A stretch of 42,315 bases of DNA from Gnetum montanum. Lineage: Eukaryota; Streptophyta; Gnetopsida; Gnetales; Gnetaceae. The DNA lies in NCBI GenBank assembly GCA_015680685.1, contig MNCI01009412.1:981102-1023416 (forward strand). Reading direction: 5' to 3'. The position numbers and the translations under genes are program-made. Of the stretch, positions 21,687-32,105 are shown in pieces. Within the stretch, counting starts at the first letter, position 1. The number at the start of each line of letters is the position of its first letter. The notes under the pieces were generated by a model, which saw nothing but the letters and a program-made list of their open reading frames with translations, searched no databases and was not told the DNA's origin.

Positions 21687-21996
21687 GCTAGAGAAGGTCT
21701 GTCAGAACCACAAACCCCAGGGATGGTGTGATCTTCTCCAGCAATTTTGTGCATCATCCTACATAGCAGAGGCTCTAGGACCAGTGAGGTGTTCAATTTT
21801 GTCTCTAAACACCACCATTTTTGTAATTTGTCCTCCTCTATAACTCGGGCACTTGGTCAAATTCATTTTGTGTTATGTGTGTGTCATGTATGTGTTCTAG
21901 TTATGTGTGTGTTGTAAATAAGAATCCATACCTTCCAAATTGTAAAGTAACTTCAGGATGAGTTTTTGCTTAGTCGAGGGGNNNNNNNNNNNNATA
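21687..21996 (+). mobile_element. 3' untranslated tail and broken polypurine tract of the gypsy element
   Basis: T/G-rich sequence without a gene. TAGTCGAGGGG at 21971-21981 looks like the start of the polypurine tract, but 12 unknown bases (21982-21993) follow and hide the rest. Confidence 0.6.
21982..21993. other. Assembly gap (12 N)
   Basis: Twelve N bases immediately before the 3' LTR. A sequence-quality feature, not biology. Confidence 0.99.
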
Positions 21997-22894
21997 TGAT
22001 GAAGTGTCATTAAGTCATGCATCAACTGGGCCGCGTATATGCGGCCACGTCGATGTGGGCCCATCGACGTAGCCTTCCTACGTCGACATGGCCCCATTTA
22101 CACAGTCGCCTATCTCGGCCTATAAATAAGAGGGCCTTCCACCTCATTTAGGCATTTTCAATTAGTTGTAGCGAACCTCTTACAGTTTGTTCCTACAAGA
22201 TATAGAATATTTTCCAAGTGCCCGCAGTAGGTGTAAGAAAAGTGATCGGCTCTTTATTCGAGCATTCATGTATCTGAGCCCATTGGCATGACGGTAATAA
22301 AGATGAACTGTTCAAGCATTCCTTGTAGCATTTGGAGTTAGTTATTTTATGCATTTAATAGTTTAATATGTTTATGCTTTATTAGTTACTTGTTAATTAA
22401 TTAAGTTTTCGTTATTATAATTTCAATCGCAATTGTTCATTTGTAGCTTGTTAAGGCCATAAGTACGACCGTCTCGAACATAAATCAAACACTTGGTAAG
22501 CCTAGTGACGCTTAACGTCTGGTAACCCAGAAGTGTTAAGAGATGCTCAAAACATGCTGGGAATATGGGATAGGATACTTATGCTAGGAATAGTTAGAGT
22601 ATAAGCTAGGATAATTATAGATTAGATAATAGTTTATTCCTTAATATTCACACCTTAATTAGCCACCAAAAGATATGCAAAAAGATATAAAAATCATTAG
22701 CCTTAATCTCACTTAACCATTGTAATCAGAACTTCACAAGTGAGATTAGGAGGACAATGACCGTTCTAACCCAGGGTTTCACTAGTTAGGATCTGGTGTA
22801 TGTTAAGTTCTTACAGTCTACGGAATTCGACTGAGTCACGTGTGAACGCCTGTGATTCGCATGGTTGGGCATAGGGGTACCTAGCCGCTCATCA
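21997..22894 (+). repeat. 3' LTR of the complete gypsy element
   Basis: 898 bp, TGATGAAG to CGCTCATCA, followed directly by the duplication GCAAG. TATA box TATAAATA at 22121-22128. The palindromic blocks (GGCCACGTCGATG, CATCGACGTAG, TACGTCGACATGG) keep more CpG here than in the 5' LTR, where several read CA or TG, as expected from deamination of methylated C. Confidence 0.95.
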
Positions 22895-22899
22895 GCAAG

Positions 22900-24848
22900 T
22901 AAGGTAAGTAATGGTAATTTTTTATTCCCTTGATTCCTAGACTTAGTGTAGATTAGTTTTCTTTATAAATATTAGTAGATAAGAAATTCATTAGATAGAT
23001 GCTCTTTGGATCCTTTGGCCACCAAAGAAAATATCTCTTGATCATCCAAGATGTTGAGCTATAGCATATGTTAGTGAAAAGTGTGTCAAGGTAAGGTTTG
23101 ATAAGTGTACATTATCTTGAGATAATTTTAGCTATTTATATTTTATAAAGATGTTATGTTGAAAGTATTTTCTTGAATATTAATAAATCTATCTCTATGA
23201 CCTTTATGGATGTGTAATTTTTTTTAAGGAAGGCTATCATTGAAAAGAGAATCCTTGTTTTTTTGCTAATGATTCTTATCATCTAGTAGAGATGCTACTA
23301 ATGGGGGAACTTAAATTTGAAAGTCTCCACACTTGATCTTAATATGGATTTACAAAGATTCAAAATTTTATCTCTACAAAGGTAAGTGACTCATAAAAGT
23401 ACGATCAACTAATGGATGAATTGCAAAAGATGAAGATTGTTGATTCTATGATCCTTTTATTACTGACCTTCTCAAAAGAAACTCCTTGCTAACAAATTAG
23501 ATTAATAATCCTAAAAGGCTTAACGGAAGGCTATCACTTTATTATCAATAGATGAATTAAGAAGATGGGACATAAATGTAGGCGGGGCATTAGTGTAGGA
23601 GGAGTCTTTGAAGATTCTCTCTAGGACATGATATTGAAGTTGCAAGCTTCCAATCTCTAGCACACTTACCAGAAAACAAGAAATAAAGAATATATTCATA
23701 CATAAATTTGGTAAAGTTACAAGGATAAAAGAGTAAACAATTATTGACCAAGTGTTTAGAATCTCTACCTAAAATGATCCTCATTGATGCAAGCTCTTGA
23801 ACTCTACATGGTTATATCAATTTGCATTTTGAGCACTATGTTACATGCCTAACTTCTTATATGTTGCAAATGTATCATTTTGAATATCCTTATGTGTTTC
23901 TAAGATCCTTATTGCAAATAAAACCTATAAAGTACTCACCAAAGGGACCTCAAGCACTATCAATGTATATTAGAGTAAGAAAAGGCATTCATGCTCTCTT
24001 TTTGCAAAGCATTTAAGGTAATCCTAGAAATTAATTGATAAGATATTATAAACTACCTTGAGATACACATGGATAGATTAAATTATTTTATGAAAATTTT
24101 GATGAGGATTTGCCTTGTTTAATTTTTTTAATTATTTAACATGACAAGTTGTGTTATTTTGACCTCTCATGAAATTTGATCTATTTCTAGAATTTGGTTA
24201 TGCATATATTTACTCTTCTTGACATCTTCTGAATATGGATAATGTGATGAGAAGGGTCTAATAAGCTTTTTCATAGATAAATACTATATTGTATGTCTTG
24301 ATGTTTATATTTAACAATCTTTATACATATATTTGGCCATTGATCTGCATGGATCGCTATTTAGCTGGAACCAATCTAAGCTCTTCAAGGGAGAAGTATA
24401 TTGGATGATAAGCTATAATCATGATATATTTTGTTACTAATGACTTATTGGTTCTAAGGTAGGTTACATGATCTTCAATGCTCAAACTTTATAATTTGGC
24501 TTGGATTCATTGTGCCTCCTTATTTATGAATAGATCCATCTCTCAATGAAATTTGATCTAGTGACACTTCATTGAAAATATATGAGTTGCTCCTTATCAT
24601 TTTCCCTACCTTTTAGGGGTTTTCCAAAAAGGAGGAGAGTTTTGTGATTGTTCATGTAATCTATTATGTTTCTCTTCTTTCATGATATATCTTTGAAGAC
24701 AAGTTATATTTTGTTAACAAAATTATACTCTGTTATAGCTATATTTACATTTTTGACATTTAACTTTCACATATTTCTATGTGATATATTTATTTAGGAT
24801 GTACTAACCCATTTTCTTAAGTTTTAAACATCACAAAAAAAGGGGATA
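22900..24848 (+). mobile_element. Copia internal region right of the gypsy insertion
   Basis: AT-rich with no recognisable integrase, RT or RNase H. Short open frames (for example 23822-24016) match nothing I know. A polypurine tract, AAAAAAAGGGGA, lies at 24834-24845 just before the 3' LTR. Shortness and lack of pol mark the host element as gag-only. Confidence 0.65.
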
Positions 24849-25523
24849 TTTTTGACCTTTTGGTATATCAAAACCTTAGAGAGAACGGAATGTATTATTG
24901 TAGTCTTGCAGGACCATGAAAGGGTTAGGACCATGAACGGAATGTATTATTGTACTCATTAACCTTAGAGATGATGTACTAACCATTTCTATGTGGTATA
25001 TCGAAACCTTAGAGAGAACGGATGTATTATTCATTTTGTATGTTATAAGATTCAAGTACAAGGAATCTATAAATCAAGTTATATTCTTTTCTTAATATTT
25101 TCTTTCTTTCTTTGTAACCCTATAGGGTTGATGTGCTTCTTGTGAGAAGGCATCTTTGTAGAGATTGTCAGGACCTTTCATAATTGACTATTTTTGCAAT
25201 GAAAAAATGCTCCAGTGCTGAGCTTACATTTGTAAAGTTTGTGGGATCCTTTAAACCACATTTTGAGCTTGTTGGGACATTGTAGGGCTAATTGGTTTCA
25301 CAATAACAAAATACTCTGGAATAGAGCTCAAATCTTGTAAAGGTTGTTGTGCCCTTCAAACCACATTTTTGAAGCAACAATGTTTGAAGATGTACATAGA
25401 TTCTACCCTCTAAGTGTGGAATACCCAAGTTGGGGAATCATGTAAAAAATTATGTTTGATTTTGGTGGCTACAGTGATTTTAATTTGAGAACTTATTCAA
25501 CCCTCCTAAGTTCTCAATCCACA
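24849..25523 (+). repeat. 3' LTR of the copia element, shortened and rearranged
   Basis: 675 bp. It starts TTTTGACC against TGTTGACC in the 5' LTR and ends TCCACA. The U3 half is scrambled: ACCTTAGAGA-type and GAACGGAATGTATTATTG-type words recur near 24885, 24936 and 25013. A GATGTACTAACCATTTCTATG segment near 24973 resembles the internal sequence at 24771-24812. The counterpart of 6790-7230 is missing. Confidence 0.8.
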
Positions 25524-25528
25524 ATATG

Positions 25529-26100
25529 TATTTTTAACCTTTTAAAAATGTTGAGAATAGTTTTTATTAGAGTTTTTGTAAGACTCACATTTAGATTCCA
25601 AATCTTCTAAATTTTATTTGAAAAATTCTCTTTATTTATGTAGGTATTTTAGAGTGATTTTGCTTTCTAGAATATCTACTATATTATGTATCTATTAATG
25701 ACATAAATTATAAAGGGAAATGAGCTAGATTCAATTAGTTCTTCACCTACTTAAAAAAATTTGATGTTGTGAATATTATCTAGGCTAGAAAAAGAAAATC
25801 AATATTGTTGCTACTTTTCATTTCTATGAAAGTGAAGAAACCTAATTTTGGATTTTTATTAATTCCATTTAGAAAAATAAATTTAGTGCTTATCCTCAAT
25901 CTAATAAATTTTTCTCTTGTAATTGAATTGCTTATCTTTAGAGAACCAATTTCATTTTGTACTCTTCTCATATTTCAAAAAGCCTTGAGGATTCCAGTGA
26001 CTAATAGGGATCTAATGAGAACTAATTATTAAAGATACTAATTTAATATGTTGAAAATATATCCTACATTTGGCATCAATTTTTATGATATGCATTTGAA
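25529..26100 (-). mobile_element. Decayed LINE: C-terminal endonuclease region, minus strand
   Basis: The minus strand at 25971-25780 reads STKFIFLNGINKNP, FFTFIEMKSSNNIDFLFLA and then, past stops, NFFK and AHFPL near 25690. This matches the end of a LINE AP-type endonuclease (xLxILNGR, YTFxxxxGxSxIDYxLxS, SDHxPL), with the catalytic SDH degraded. Orientation and order fit the RT half at 5735-3950, so the two are one element split by the solo LTR and the copia/gypsy nest. The right border is uncertain. Confidence 0.65.
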
Positions 26101-27217
26101 GATAGTAACTTAAAAATCATGATACAACACTGACTTTTACATATAAGTCTTGTCTACTTATGCATAAGGTGATGGTTATGAAACATTTATGTTTTATATA
26201 TAATGAAATCAAAACTAAAGCATTTTATAATAGGTTTTGTGCATGCATTGAAATCATTTTTGAAATTGATAGAATTTTTCGAAATGTTGGTTGCCATTTA
26301 AGTTTACACGTAATTAAGGTTAAACAAGTATTTAAATACAAGAAAAAAGGGAAAAGGTTTTAGATAGATATTTTGAAGTTAAATTTATAAAGAAAATAAG
26401 GAATTTTTTAAAACTAAAATTATGATGTACATACCTTTTATCTTTCAAACTAAGTATCTAATTGAAAATGAGTTTTCATATTTGGAATCATTATATTAAA
26501 ATTAAGTGTTTTCATTACTAAAAAGTGATAAGGATTACCACACAAGCTTATTTTTTATTAAAATTATTCAATGATTTCTATGTATAGTCCACATGCAAAA
26601 TATTTCTACAAACTATGTTTTAAATTTGAAATATATTTTAATAACCCAAGTAAATTTCTATGTTTATCATCTTTTTAGTGTTATCCTGTGTAATGAGAGT
26701 AATTAATAGATTGTATGATTCGTGGTCTAGTTTCTACTATAGCCAATCTACTATAGTTTAAAAAAAAATGAATGGCATGCTCACTTGTCATTGTGTAATA
26801 GCTATTAAGAACAAGGAAAAGAAATACTAACCATGGGTAACATTGTCATATTATATGAACTAGATTTTCTAGATTTAGAAAAGCAAAGGCAAGGTTATGA
26901 TTACACTTAATGAAGTTACTTTATAGGAAGTTTATAACTTTATGGATATCTAATCAATGATAGTGATATGCTAATGAAGCAAACTTGTTGCATGAAATAT
27001 AAATGTTGAACCATGACCATGTATATGAATTCATATTTTATTATCAGGTTATATTAAAAATATTGGAGGTTATCTTAATTATAAGGTTGAGTTATAATCC
27101 AAGAATTGTTACATCTATATTAGAATTTTTTAATCCTTAGGGATTACACATGTAGTAAATTCTAGTATTTTTCTATAGAGGATATAATTTAAAAATTGAA
27201 TTGGATTTTAGAATTAG
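26101..27217. other. AT-rich stretch, nothing firmly recognised
   Basis: Possibly further upstream LINE sequence (minus strand), but too decayed to read. The open frame at 26160-26363 has no family resemblance. Confidence 0.4.
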
Positions 27218-28094
27218 TGATAAAACATTTTATATTGAGGACTATAATCTCATATCTATGATATGATAGATATGATATTATATGCCTACATATATCATTG
27301 TAGATAAGATGTAGTGGATGATGATCATGCCTATAAATAACAACTCATCATCTTATTGAAAACAAGTTTAGGCCCAACACTTAGTAAAATTCTTATAGTT
27401 TGTTTTCTCAAAGTTAGAGTTAGTTGTAAATGCCCATATTATGGTGGATTATAGTTATATAGAATCTTTATTCAAGTGGATTATTCCTAAACACAATTCA
27501 TAAATGGAAATAAAGATCAAGATTGTTCTTCCTCATTGCAGCATATCACTTACCATGATTTACTTTTCCATAATGTTAATGTTTATTTAGTCATTTAAAT
27601 TTCCAAATTCATTTACTATTTCAATGATTATTAGTAAGATGAAATAAGTATGCTTGGTTTTGAACATAAAATGTAATTGTTTGGTAATCTAATAGTGACT
27701 TTACTTGATTCACTCAATAGTAAAGTTACTTGGCAATTCTAGTAATAGTTACATTAGCCCAAGAGGTGTATGGAAAACCAAGAATGAATACTTATGGCCA
27801 TAGGATAGAATATCTTTGCATTTTTTTTGTACATAGAAATCAAATTTACATTCATTTTTACCATATTTTCATGTAGCATTTATAAGAGCTAACAACAATA
27901 GTTTATCATGTACCTAATTAAGAGTTAAACCATACATTTTGCGCCTTCCTAACTCTAAGAGGGAAGGAAATGATCATGAACTTACTCTCAACTCACTAGT
28001 ATACTTACATTGTTCATCCATAGATTAAAATTTGGTTGCATGTGAACACTTGTGACTTATATGGTTGAATGTTAGAATACACAACCACTCATCA
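27218..28094 (+). repeat. 5' LTR of a second, older Athila-type gypsy element
   Basis: The right end ...CCACTCATCA at 28094 and the following primer site match the complete element. Family landmarks in the same order are CCTATAAATAA (about 27331), TCTTTATTCAAG (about 27465), GAAATAAAGATCAAG (about 27509) and CTTATGGCCATAGGATA (about 27791). The left end TGATAAAACA at 27218 is inferred from the distance to the TATA box. Much more decayed and AT-rich than the complete copy. Confidence 0.7.
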
Positions 28095-28095
28095 T

Positions 28096-28113
28096 TGGCA
28101 CTATTGCCATGGA
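28096..28113 (+). other. Degraded tRNA-Asp primer binding site
   Basis: TGGCACTATTGCCATGGA, one base after the LTR end, corresponds to TGGCGCCATTGCTGGGGA in the complete element; most differences are transitions. Confidence 0.8.
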
Positions 28114-28229
28114 CATATCAGTGTTTGCTAGTTAGTTTATTTTACCTAGTTCAATGTATCAAATATTACAGAGTATATTTTTCATACTTAGAATAATTTT
28201 TCAAAACATACATACACAAACACATTAAA

Positions 28230-31200
28230 ATGGTTTCTACAACTAAAGTGAAATTTTCACCTGTTATCAATCTTAATGAAGGTCATGACAGAGACTACCA
28301 TGAAGTAGACTGTAATGCACCAATATAAACAAGAATTTTATATGCTTATATTGACCCTTATTATAGTGATTTCACATTCATTTTCCATTAGGATAAATAA
28401 CTCATATGGAAATACTTACATTGTAATATTGTCTTGCCACATGAACATTCAACACCATCAATGGTTCAAGCAATTCTCATGAGATCAAATATTGAACAAG
28501 TACAAGAAGGTATTAAGTTACCAAAAATATGACTAGGACATATCAATCAACAAAGGATTAAGCAAGAAAAGATGCTATTATTGGAACAAGATATGAGAAA
28601 AGGAAAGAGAAGAAATTATCATAGACAATTATACTTGAAGCAAAAGAAGATGATACATCCAAAGATAAAAAGTCTTATCAAGCTCATAGATCTCATTTCT
28701 AGACACTAGTAGTATGCATTGAAGGTCTTGTAAAAATGAAGCTACATTTAGCTCTTATAGAAACCCCTAGAAGAGATGAAAAGAACTCCAAACTTAGAAG
28801 AAATTCAACGCCTAGAATCTCTGATAGATCTAGAAGAGATGAATCAAGGAGTCATAGAAGAAGTTCTAGCTAGCACCATTCTCTAACTCCTCCATCTTCT
28901 TCCTTACACTTATCAATAGATTTTGACAAGAGGAAATGAAGACTAAGGGATCACAATAGGGAAAGTAGAAGAGATCATGAGAGACATATAAGTAGGAGGA
29001 GACATCTTAATATAGAAGAAGATAGTGATGAAGAAAGAAAATAAAGGATTAGATTTGAAAGAAAAGAGCATCTTGAGCATTGAAGGAATCACTACTACAA
29101 TAAGCCTACAAATCTAAAGATTATGAAGAACCCCTATTAACCATTGATACTATGATTAATATTAAAGAAGTAGTATATACCTCTTCTAGGCATTTAAGGG
29201 ATAGTTACATTAAGCAACTTTCCATAAATAATATTTAAAAGTTTGAAGGAGGATATAATGTAGATCCATAATGCCAACTCTAAGCCTTCCATGATGCCTT
29301 TTTCCTACAAAACATAGAGAATGATTTGTAGAAATTAAAGTTATTTCTTTGAATACTTATTGTGACATCTTGTTCTTAGATGTCATGGAAAATATCAAAT
29401 ATACATTATATTAGACATTATGCATAAGAAAAAAATATACCAAACATCAAATATATGCAACATTCGACATTATGCGTAAAGGAAATAATAGGGAAAATGC
29501 AGAAGGAGAAGAAAAGGAATGCTTTATTGATATGGAATGGTGTATCTAGATCATGCTCTGAGAGTGTTTCTTCCTTCAACATCTATCCCTTAGAGGCAAT
29601 CCAACACTACCATCATGGTTAGGCCTATAACTGGCCAGAAGGAATGACTAGTCCACTTCTTGTCATGCTTTACCCAACTCTCGTGACTCACCTTTACCAG
29701 CTCCACTACTCCATGTAGGCACAACCTCTTAGCCTAGGTATAAATGCCTTAGGTTAAACCTCTAAAGGTCACCAAAAGAGGCACATCCATTATTACAATG
29801 CACTCTTATGTATCTCAATCACAACATGCCATTTTGGATCTTGTTATGATAATGATAACACTTGTTATGAAGAGGCACCAGCTTTTTTACGTAGGAGTAC
29901 CATTTGGAAACAAAAACGTTACACTTATAAAGAAAGCAAAGATCTAGTATAGCTCCTTAGAATTGTAACCAATCCAAATATGGAGTACCATGCTAGAACT
30001 CTTTAATGAAAAATACCAAACTTATTCTAGAGTATAAAAATTAAGAAAACATATCCAAAAATGGAAGCAAAGGATATATGAATCGCTTGATGCAACAATG
30101 GGCAAGTATTATTCATTAGTATATGGATTTCCAAGCCATGAATTTTCTCAAAGAGAACAACTTCGACACATCATTGATGAGCTAAGGAATAAAATAAGTG
30201 AAACCCTTGAAGTATATGCCCAAGGTAGATTATTAGAGATGATAGCTTATTAAATTCAAAGGTTAAAAGATGAGGTGGTAAAAGAATAATGAGAGTTACG
30301 AAAAAGAGAATTAGATAAGGAATATAATAGAGATATAGCTATCATTAAAAGAGATGTGAGGATATATTAAACACAAGAAGAATAAACATTAGAAGATGCA
30401 ATCTAGTAGTAAAATCTATCTATTCAAAAATTAGTAAATGATATCATAATAAAGGTAGAGAAAATATCAAATTCTATGGACATGAAATTTTCTCCAACAC
30501 TAAAGATAGTAGAGGAAGAATTAAAAAAGCCTTTAATAGAAGTAAGGATAGAAAGAGAAAAAGGAACAATGGATATTAAAACTATAAAAATAAAGAGAAT
30601 GTTACTATAGCAAAGGAAGTAACAAACTTATACTCAGAAGATGATGCAGGTTGCATTGTGTGCCAATAGAAATATCCTAAGGGATGTTTTCCTATCGTGG
30701 CTCACTTACAAGAGTCCAAAACATGCATAATTTAAAGTCTGTTAAGAAATAACTGCCTAGGTGATTACCTTATTCATAAGGTAATGTTAGATAACCTTAC
30801 TAACAACATGCATACTATCTAAGTAGGGCTTATCCTCAATCATAGGAATAATACCAACAATAGTGACAATAACCATAGTCATGGGAAATGCCACTACCAT
30901 AATCGGATTCCTATAGATATTATGCACAATGTTCTGTCTCTCTTGGAAGTACTTCTATTCATACTTCCTCTCTATACTATCCACCTAAATTCTATAGACC
31001 CATAACCTCATGCATGAATTATACGTCTTATACATCTCAACTAGCATCAAATCCCTCTTCTCAATCTTATAATCCATTACCACCAGTACCACTGCTAGTC
31101 ATCTAAGGAGAACTACTAACACAAGCATAGAAAAAGAGTGCTACTAGGGTAGTCACTACAAAAGAGGATATTATGATAAGTGAACCAAGATCTAGGGAAC

Positions 31201-32105
31201 ATCCCTCTTTTAGGGTGAGTCCAAAAAATATTCAAAAGATAAGAACTTTATCTAACCCTACTTCATCTACACAAAGTCCTTAAAAGAACACTATTCTTTC
31301 AAATTCAACATAAAAGAACTTAATAACTATCATTCTTATTAGATAATAATTTATTGGACAAAGGTAGGAGCACTTCCTAAAGAAAGAATCGTTTTAGGAA
31401 GTCCTTTAGTCTATCTCCAAATCACAAGAAACAAACCATGAAAGGCTCTCTTAGATTCTAGATCAAGAGTGAATCTTATCTTTCAAGACTATATAAAGCA
31501 TGAAATCTACCTCCATTGAAGAAAAGAAATATCTTACTAGTTTTACTAACTAGTCTATTACTATTCTACTTGGACAAGTGAAAGACGTGATAACTACCAT
31601 AAGTGACTAGTCATATTCTGCTAATTTTCTAGTTATCCATGTAGGAAAAAATAGAGATGAATTTCCTATTATCATGAAAAGAGCATGGCTTAGCACCATG
31701 GATGCTAAGTTGGGAATAAAAGACTTATCTTTGGAAATTTTCAAGGAAGATAAAGCTAGAATCATTCAAAGGTGTAGAGTTTCATGTATCGCATATAGAG
31801 ATAATGGGTTCAATTGCATGTAGAAAGACTAGACAACAAGATGAGATGTCTTCACAACATGTAAAAAATGTGTTAAAGACATTTATGTATAATAGTATAT
31901 GTATGTAGCAACCACCAAACAAGAAGATACTTAGTGCTTGATCAATAAAGAAAAATTAGAATCCAACATATGCATGGAATTAGTTAACAAGATTACAAGT
32001 GCCTACATTAAAGAAATAGATAAATTGAAAAAGATACAAAGATAGCCTTCATATGTGAATTTACAACAAAATGAAGATATTGAATGAATAAAATTAGAGA
32101 TCCTA
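28230..32105 (+). pseudogene. gag and protease of the second gypsy element, heavily decayed
   Basis: It is collinear with the complete element. SDFTFIFH near 28355 answers PDFTFILHQDE. The gag core at about 30008-30220 has NEKYQTYSRV, KYYSLVYGFPSHEFSQ and LRHIIDELRNK. The knuckle region near 30654 reads CIVCQ-stop-KYPKGCFP. The protease at about 31440-31820 has SRVNLIFQDY, SITILLGQVKDVITT and FPIIMKRAWLSTMDAKLG. Frame changes and stops are more numerous than in the complete copy. A solo LTR of another family interrupts gag at 29361-29923. Similarity to the complete element stops at about 32105, within the linker before RT, and no RT of this family follows. Confidence 0.8.
29356..29928 (-). 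mobile_element. Solo LTR, chromovirus-like gypsy family, with perfect target duplication
   Basis: The LTR is 29361-29923 (563 bp; plus strand TGTGACATCT ... ACGTTACA), flanked by CTTAT at 29356-29360 and 29924-29928. It aligns along its whole length with 40008-40574, where the adjoining polypurine tract shows that the element runs on the minus strand. TGTxACATCC-type ends are usual for Tekay/Del-like chromoviruses; the lineage is inferred. It sits in the gag of the second gypsy element. Confidence 0.85.

Larger units (their letters stand above)
9651..22899 (+). mobile_element. Complete Ty3/gypsy element (Athila/Tat side) with target duplications and an extra 3' ORF
   Basis: The element proper is 9656-22894 (13,239 bp including 12 N). 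Perfect 5-bp duplications GCAAG flank it (9651-9655, 22895-22899). LTR ends are TGATGA and TCATCA. Order: LTR, tRNA-Asp primer site, gag-protease-RT-RNase H-integrase in one frame (10632-16819), a 1.6-kb spacer, a promoter-like module, a likely intron, a third ORF (18876-21686), then the 3' LTR. Integrase lies after RNase H, the gypsy order. RNase H and RT wording (KGTENVVADHLS; MDDFSTYG) and an ORF beyond pol fit Athila/Tat-type plant elements. My hand count of LTR differences is about 76 in 899, mostly transitions, so the insertion is old. Confidence 0.93.
6686..25523 (+). mobile_element. Ty1/copia-type LTR element, gag only, interrupted by a gypsy element
   Basis: Two related LTRs in direct orientation (6686-7775 and 24849-25523), a tRNA-iMet primer site after the first and a polypurine tract before the second define the element. 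Flanking 5-mers ATTTG (6681-6685) and ATATG (25524-25528) differ by one base. Without the 13.2-kb gypsy insertion the internal region is only about 3.8 kb. It holds a gag of the DUF4219/UBN2 type with one zinc knuckle, and I found no protease, integrase or reverse transcriptase. It therefore looks like a non-autonomous derivative, or one that lost pol by deletion. Confidence 0.8.

Noticed and set aside
21410-21796. Minus-strand open frame of 128 codons
   Set aside because: It mirrors the third ORF of the gypsy element; its translation has no family resemblance.
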